A stretch of 64,000 nt of DNA from contig NZ_AP022577.1 of assembly GCF_010730955.1 (NCBI RefSeq), forward strand, positions 2,294,001-2,358,000, written 5' to 3'. Shown piece by piece: positions 59,587-64,000 of the stretch. How positions within the stretch are numbered: position 1 is the stretch's first letter; every line of letters starts with the position of its first letter. The DNA comes from Mycolicibacterium aubagnense (lineage in GTDB: Bacteria > Actinomycetota > Actinomycetes > Mycobacteriales > Mycobacteriaceae). The notes below the pieces were generated by a model. That model had not been told where the DNA came from. It made no database searches and was given only the letters and a program-made list of their open reading frames with translations. Both the position numbers and the translations under genes were made by a program.

Positions 59587-61100
59587 CAACAAGGGAATTC
59601 GATCTCGTCAGCCGGCTCGACCACAATGCGGAGGCCGGCGGCGGCCGGGTGGCGCTGATCTTCGCAACCGAGCAGATCACGTTCACCGAACTCGCACAGC
59701 GTTCCCTTGCGGTGGCCCGGGCGCTCGTGGCCGCGGGCGTCCGGACGGGAGATCGGGTGGTCCATGTCGCCACCGACACCCCGGCGCTCTATGAGTTGCT
59801 GTACGGATGTGCGCGCATCGGAGCCGTGCTGGTGCCGGTGAACTGGCGGTTGGCCACCGACGAGCTCGACTTCGTCGTCAAGCACTCGGGGGCGCGCGTG
59901 CTGATCACCGACCGGCCCGACCTGGCGGCCGAAAATGTCGTCCAACTGGGCGATTTCGCGCGATGGCGGGACAGTGCCACCAATCGGGTGCTACCGGACA
60001 TCGCGGTCGACCGGAACACCCCGGTGGTCCAGATGTACACCAGCGGCACCACCGGGCGGCCGAAAGGTGTTGTGCTGGGCCATCGCACCTTCAACGCGGT
60101 TCGTGAGCTACTCGACAATGCCGGACTCGATTGGATCGATTGGCGGCCCGACGATGTCAGCCTCATCGCGCTACCCGCCTTTCATATCGGCGGCATGTGG
60201 TGGGCCACACAAGCACTCAACAGTGGACTGCCGAGTGTGGTTATCCCCCGATTCACCGCGATGGGAGCAGCGGCAGCGGTCCGTGACAATGGTGTGACGC
60301 TCACTTGCTTCGTCCCGGCGATGATCCTGATGCTGTTGTCCGCACCCGGAGTCGTCGCGTCCGATCTGGCGACGCTGCGCAAGATCGCGTACGGCGGATC
60401 CCCGATCGGTCCCGATCTGCTGTCCCATGCGATCGACACCATTGACTGCGAGTTCGCTCAGATCTACGGCTTGACCGAGACCGGGAACACCGCCGTGTGC
60501 CTTCCACCCGAACAGCATCGACCCGGTCTAGCCCGACTGCATGCCGCCGGAAAGCCTTATCCCGGAGTGGACGTGGCCATCCGGGACAGTGAAGGAAACG
60601 ACCTGCCCAGTGGAGTCTCCGGCGAGGTGTACCTGCGCAGCCCAGCCCAGATGCTGGAGTATTTCGCCGATCCCGCGGAGACCGCGAACACCATCGTCGA
60701 TGGCTGGGTTCGTACCGGTGATGCGGGGTACGTCGACGACGACGGGTTCCTGGTGATCCGCGACCGCGTCAAAGATCTCATCATCGTCTCGGGCGAGAAC
60801 GTCTATCCGGCCGAAGTGGAGAAGGCGATCAATTCGCATCCGGACGTACATGACAGTGCGGTGGTGGGAGTCCCGGACGATCGCCGCGGCGAATGTGTCC
60901 ACGCGTTCATCGTCACCAAGCCCGAGTCCCTACTCGCCGACAACGAGTTGTCCGAGTTCCTCGGCCGCAGACTCGCCCGGTTCAAAGTGCCTTCGCGCTA
61001 TGAATTCATCGAGTCGATCCCCCGCAATCCCAGCGGCAAGATCCTCCGCCGCGAATTGCGCGAACAGTTCTGGGCGGGGCTGGACCGGCAGGTCCACTGA
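59583..61100 (+). CDS. Acyl-AMP ligase, second copy (arm B)
   Basis: A 505-aa ANL-family ligase. The P-loop is MYTSGTTGRPKGV (about residues 154-166), IYGLTETGN is the A5 motif, VDGWVRTGDAGY the A7/A8 motif, and SGKILRREL carries the catalytic Lys. The motif PAFHIGGMWW parallels LPATHIGGLWW of the arm A ligase, which supports a shared origin with FadD10-like enzymes. No carrier-protein gene follows, so it must use the arm A carrier, another carrier, or CoA. GTG overlaps the thioesterase stop. It ends 36 bp before the tail of menC. Confidence 0.88.
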   Translation: MTTREFDLVSRLDHNAEAGGGRVALIFATEQITFTELAQRSLAVARALVAAGVRTGDRVVHVATDTPALYELLYGCARIGAVLVPVNWRLATDELDFVVKHSGARVLITDRPDLAAENVVQLGDFARWRDSATNRVLPDIAVDRNTPVVQMYTSGTTGRPKGVVLGHRTFNAVRELLDNAGLDWIDWRPDDVSLIALPAFHIGGMWWATQALNSGLPSVVIPRFTAMGAAAAVRDNGVTLTCFVPAMILMLLSAPGVVASDLATLRKIAYGGSPIGPDLLSHAIDTIDCEFAQIYGLTETGNTAVCLPPEQHRPGLARLHAAGKPYPGVDVAIRDSEGNDLPSGVSGEVYLRSPAQMLEYFADPAETANTIVDGWVRTGDAGYVDDDGFLVIRDRVKDLIIVSGENVYPAEVEKAINSHPDVHDSAVVGVPDDRRGECVHAFIVTKPESLLADNELSEFLGRRLARFKVPSRYEFIESIPRNPSGKILRRELREQFWAGLDRQVH

Positions 61101-61136
61101 GGCCACCGTCCCTCCGCCGCAGCGGGCGTACCGCTG

Positions 61137-62093
61137 TCACGGCACGAGGGCGTAGCACTCCCGCACCCGCTCGATCCACCAGTCCCGGCGCGCAGGCGCT
61201 GCCGCCAGGCCGGCCAACCGGGCCGGGTCGGGCACCACCGGGCCGACCGGCAGGAACCCGTCCAAGGGCGGCGGCACGTCGACAACGTCCTCGACGAACA
61301 ACCCACCGGTACCCAGGCCGCAGGCGTGCTGCAGCGTCGGCAGGCAGCCGGCGGCCAGCAGCCCGCGGGTCATGCCGACGGCCGAATCCAGAGCGCTCGA
61401 CACCACGATGGGGATGTCGATCTGCCGGGCCACCGACAGCAGCCGCGTCACGCCACCCAGCGGGGCCACCTTGACCACCGCGATGTCCGCCGCTCGTTCG
61501 CGTACCACCCGCAGCGGATCCGAGGCCTTACGGATGGACTCGTCGGCCGCCACCGGCACGTCGATCAGACGCCGCAGCTCGGCCAGTTCCGGCACTGTCG
61601 CACACGGCTGTTCCAGGTACTCGAGCGGCCCCGAGGCAGTCAGTGCCCGTGCAGCGGCCACCGCTTCTTCGACGGTCCAGCCACCGTTGGCGTCGACGCG
61701 CACCACGGGCACGAGAGCGCGGACGGCCTCGACGCGCGCCACGTCGTCGGCCAGCGTCTGCCCCGGCTCGGCCACCTTCACCTTGGCGGTCCGGGCCCCC
61801 GGGAAGCGCGCCAACACCTCGGGTACCCGGGCGGCCTCGACCGCGGGCACGGTGGCGTTGATCGCGATCCGCTCCCGCACCGGCGCGGGCGACGGCTGAT
61901 ACGCCGCCTCGATGCCGGACGCCAGCCAGTGTGCCGCCTCGGCCGGGCCATACTCGACGAACGCGCCGAATTCGCCCCAGCCGCACGGCCCGTCGATCAG
62001 CGCGACTTCACGAACGTCGATGCCGCGGAACCGAACCCGCATGGGCAGCGAGACGACGTGCAGCCGCTCGAGCAGTTCGGCTAAGGCAGGCAC
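61137..62093 (-). CDS. menC: o-Succinylbenzoate synthase MenC
   Basis: A 318-aa enolase-superfamily enzyme that dehydrates SHCHC to o-succinylbenzoate in menaquinone synthesis, closely matching Rv0553. The catalytic KxK is in RTAKVKVAEPG, metal ligands lie in VRVDANGGW and EYLEQPCAT, ADESIRK gives the next Asp, and KVAPLGG the second catalytic Lys. The GTG at 62093 is preceded immediately by GAGGG, which is tight for a ribosome site. In M. tuberculosis it adjoins bpoC; here the 17-kb block separates them. Confidence 0.94.
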   Translation of the reverse strand: MPALAELLERLHVVSLPMRVRFRGIDVREVALIDGPCGWGEFGAFVEYGPAEAAHWLASGIEAAYQPSPAPVRERIAINATVPAVEAARVPEVLARFPGARTAKVKVAEPGQTLADDVARVEAVRALVPVVRVDANGGWTVEEAVAAARALTASGPLEYLEQPCATVPELAELRRLIDVPVAADESIRKASDPLRVVRERAADIAVVKVAPLGGVTRLLSVARQIDIPIVVSSALDSAVGMTRGLLAAGCLPTLQHACGLGTGGLFVEDVVDVPPPLDGFLPVGPVVPDPARLAGLAAAPARRDWWIERVRECYALVP

Positions 62094-62107
62094 CCCTCTA
62101 TCGTGCC

Positions 62108-63682
62108 TCACACGGTGGCGCGGTCCCGGCCCTCCCAGTACGGCTTGCGAAGTTCCTTCTTGAGGATCTTGCCGGTGGGGTTGCGGGGCATGTCGTCGAC
62201 GAAGTCGATGGTCTTCGGGCACTTGTAGGCGGCGAGGCGTTCGCGGGCGAAGGCAATGAGGTCGGCGTCCGACACTCCGTCTCCCGAACCCTCGAGCGTG
62301 ACAACGGCTTTCACCGATTCACCCCACTTCTCGTCGGGCACACCGATGATCGCGACCTCGGACACCGCCGGGTGCTCGGCGAGCACCCGCTCCACCTCGA
62401 TGGAGTAGATGTTCTCGCCACCCGAGATGATCATGTCCTTGAGCCGGTCCTCCACGAAGATGTAGCCGTCGGCGTCGACGCGGCCGATGTCCCCGGTGCG
62501 GAACCACCCATCGGGCGTGATCGCCTCGGCGGTGGCGTCCGGCCGGTTCAGGTACTCCTTCATCAACGTCGGCGTGCGGAACCACAATTCGCCCTGCTCG
62601 CCGGCGGGCGCATCGTCGAGGGTTTCCGGATTGACCACTCGGACCTCGGCTTCTGGAATCAGCACGCCCGCACTGACGAGCCGTTCCTCGTTGTCGGCGC
62701 GGTGGTCCTCGGGCATCAGCCGGCTGACGACGCCACAGACCTCGGTCAGGCCGTACACCTGGATGAACTCGGTCTCGGGCCATGCCTGCAACGCCTGGCG
62801 CAGCAACGGCAGCGGCATCGGCGAGGCCCCGTAGGCGTAGGTCTTCAAGGCGCTGAACAACTTCACCGCATCCGGGCCGGTCTCGAGCACCTTGGCCAGC
62901 ACGGCCGGCACCAGGAAAGTCCGGTTGGCGCCGACCAGGATGCCGCCGGCCAGCGAGGCTCCGTCGGCGTCGCGTGTCAGGTAGCTCGGCACCCCATTGT
63001 GCAGCCCGTACTGCATGTACGACGAGCCACCGACATGGAACAGCGGCATCGCCACCAGGTTCTTGTCGTCCGGGCTGCTCTCCCAGCCGTCGAAAGCATT
63101 GATGGTGTGCGCGATCATGTTGGCCTGGGTGAGCGCGACGCCCTTGGGGCGGCCCGTCGTGCCCGAGGAGTACATGATGATGCACACGTCGTCGGGCTGG
63201 ACATCAGGCGAGCGATCCACCGCGGTCGCGCCGGCCAGCAGCGCCTCGTACTCGTCACCCTCGCCACCCTCGGGCGTCACGCTGACGATGTGCTCCACGT
63301 GAGTGAGCTTGTCGGCGATGTTGTCGACCGCCGGCCTCAGCTCGGCACCGACGACGAGAACCTTTGCGCCACAGTCGTTCAGCACGAAATCCAGCTCATC
63401 GGCGGCCAGCCGGAAGTTGATGATCGCGTTGGCGGCGCCCAGGGACGCCGCGGCCAGCGTCAGCTCGACGCAGGCCGGGTGGTTCTTGTCCAGGAACGCG
63501 ACCACGTCCCCGCGTTTGACGCCCCAGGCTGACAGCGCACCCGCCAGCCGGCGCACCCGGTCGTTCCACTGCGACCAGGTCCACGTCCTGTTCAGGTAGG
63601 TGATCGCTTCGTCGTCCGGCTTGGTCGCGGCCCAGTGGGCAACACGTTCATCGAGGAATCGGGGTGCCGACAGTTCAGTCAT
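62108..63682 (-). CDS. Fatty-acid/acyl-CoA ligase (FadD family)
   Basis: A 524-aa ANL-family acyl-CoA ligase. The P-loop is MYSSGTTGRPKGVAL (about residues 170-184), VYGLTEVCG the A5 motif, DGWFRTGDIGRVDADGY the A7/A8 motif and PTGKILKKEL carries the catalytic Lys. It lies 14 bp upstream of menC on the same strand. In M. tuberculosis fadD8 occupies this neighbourhood, but identity to FadD8 cannot be established by eye, so no symbol is given. It is unlike the two FadD10-like ligases at its HVGGSSYMQYG segment. Confidence 0.88.
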   Translation of the reverse strand: MTELSAPRFLDERVAHWAATKPDDEAITYLNRTWTWSQWNDRVRRLAGALSAWGVKRGDVVAFLDKNHPACVELTLAAASLGAANAIINFRLAADELDFVLNDCGAKVLVVGAELRPAVDNIADKLTHVEHIVSVTPEGGEGDEYEALLAGATAVDRSPDVQPDDVCIIMYSSGTTGRPKGVALTQANMIAHTINAFDGWESSPDDKNLVAMPLFHVGGSSYMQYGLHNGVPSYLTRDADGASLAGGILVGANRTFLVPAVLAKVLETGPDAVKLFSALKTYAYGASPMPLPLLRQALQAWPETEFIQVYGLTEVCGVVSRLMPEDHRADNEERLVSAGVLIPEAEVRVVNPETLDDAPAGEQGELWFRTPTLMKEYLNRPDATAEAITPDGWFRTGDIGRVDADGYIFVEDRLKDMIISGGENIYSIEVERVLAEHPAVSEVAIIGVPDEKWGESVKAVVTLEGSGDGVSDADLIAFARERLAAYKCPKTIDFVDDMPRNPTGKILKKELRKPYWEGRDRATV

Positions 63683-63711
63683 GTCCTGAGCCTGCCACGT
63701 CTGCCGCGTGC

Positions 63712-64000
63712 TCAGTCGGCTTTGGCGTGAACCTGTTGTCCTGCCAGATAAGTCGCGAGCACCTCCAGGTCGGCGACGGCTTCTGGCGGCACCGAGCGCG
63801 GGTCGGCCGACAACACCACGAGGTCCGCGTACTTGCCGACTTCCAGCGAACCGACCGCGTCATCGGAGAACAGCTGCCAGGCCGCATCGATGGTCTGGGC
63901 CCGGATGGCCGCCTCGACGGTGAGCCGTTCCTGCGGCGCCAGCACGCGCCCGCTGGGGGCGATCCGGGTGGCCGCGACGCTGATGTTGCGCAGCGGCTCC
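63712..64000 (-). CDS. Amidohydrolase family protein, C-terminal part (5' end outside window)
   Basis: The last 95 residues of an amidohydrolase (YtcJ/imidazolonepropionase-like). ERLTVEAAIRAQTIDAAWQ and GSLEVGKYADLVVLSADPRSV are the conserved C-terminal blocks in which the composite beta-sandwich domain closes. It corresponds to Rv0552 beside menC/fadD8 in M. tuberculosis. The start and the metal-binding His motifs lie beyond the window. It is transcribed in the same direction as the ligase gene and 29 bp upstream of it. Confidence 0.85.
   Translation of the reverse strand, partial: EPLRNISVAATRIAPSGRVLAPQERLTVEAAIRAQTIDAAWQLFSDDAVGSLEVGKYADLVVLSADPRSVPPEAVADLEVLATYLAGQQVHAKAD

Noticed and set aside
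58157..61100. Arm B as a recent duplication of arm A
   Set aside because: Protein similarity is only moderate, DNA similarity is not evident, and gene content differs; only the promoter core is alike.
61931..63532. A 533-codon open frame opposite menC and the ligase gene
   Set aside because: It runs across two well-supported minus-strand genes and has no recognisable domain.

Overview
The window is high-GC DNA of mycobacterial character. It carries a PPE protein, a UsfY-like protein, an MspA-type porin relative, TrcR/TrcS, MgtA, and a menaquinone block whose gene content matches the Rv0552-Rv0566 neighbourhood of M. tuberculosis. The MspA-family protein and the many small secreted proteins favour a fast-growing Mycolicibacterium-type organism, but no species is claimed. 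No rRNA, transposase, phage gene or CRISPR array was seen; one tRNA (Tyr) is present.

Layout. 1-4.7 kb: the end of recB and recD, overlapping by ATGA. 4.7-17.7 kb: accessory genes, namely an AhpD-like protein, a pirin fused to a GNAT domain, a UsfY-like membrane protein, an L,D-transpeptidase, a cyanate module (cynR, a small exported protein, cynS), a YraQ-type permease with a His-rich tail, two hydrolytic or cyclising enzymes, and a four-gene run of exported proteins (MspA-like, Pro-rich, lipoprotein, chitin-binding-like). 17.7-20.2 kb: tRNA-Tyr, yajQ, a broken WXG-like/lipoprotein gene and gpsA. 20.2-30.1 kb: exported proteins, trcS/trcR, a SulP-carbonic anhydrase fusion, then an XRE-cupin regulator/alcohol dehydrogenase/permease cassette bracketed by 70-bp direct repeats, and a 54-codon gene whose peptide ends in Cys-Cys-Cys-Ser. 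30.1-44.1 kb: htpX, grcC1, menJ, an esterase, ppnP, a CobW GTPase, menG, an SDR, a broken hydrolase, mgtA, a DsbA-like lipoprotein, menD and bpoC. 61.1 kb to the end: menC, an acyl-CoA ligase and a partial amidohydrolase.

The main find is the 17-kb block at 44.1-61.1 kb between bpoC and menC, two genes that are neighbours in M. tuberculosis. It holds an isonitrile lipopeptide (metallophore-type) cluster in two arms. Arm A (minus strand) is complete: PPE, Fe(II)/2-oxoglutarate oxygenase, FcoT-like thioesterase, FadD10-like ligase, acyl carrier protein, and a single-module NRPS (C-A-PCP-R). Arm B (plus strand) holds a second, diverged oxygenase, thioesterase and ligase with no carrier protein or NRPS. 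Between the arms lie a methyltransferase and a condensation-like acyltransferase. The PPE gene, the arm A oxygenase and the arm B oxygenase share an ECF-type promoter sequence, GGAAC-N16/17-CGACY, resembling the SigM consensus of M. tuberculosis. This suggests that both arms respond to one sigma factor and feed one NRPS with two kinds of isonitrile acyl chain. A heavy-metal-binding domain protein follows the NRPS.

Other organised signals include perfect operator-like palindromes before the SulP fusion, the GlxA-type regulator and the dehydrogenase cassette; a set of unusually long, nearly perfect intergenic hairpins; and an inverted-repeat element at a truncated hydrolase.
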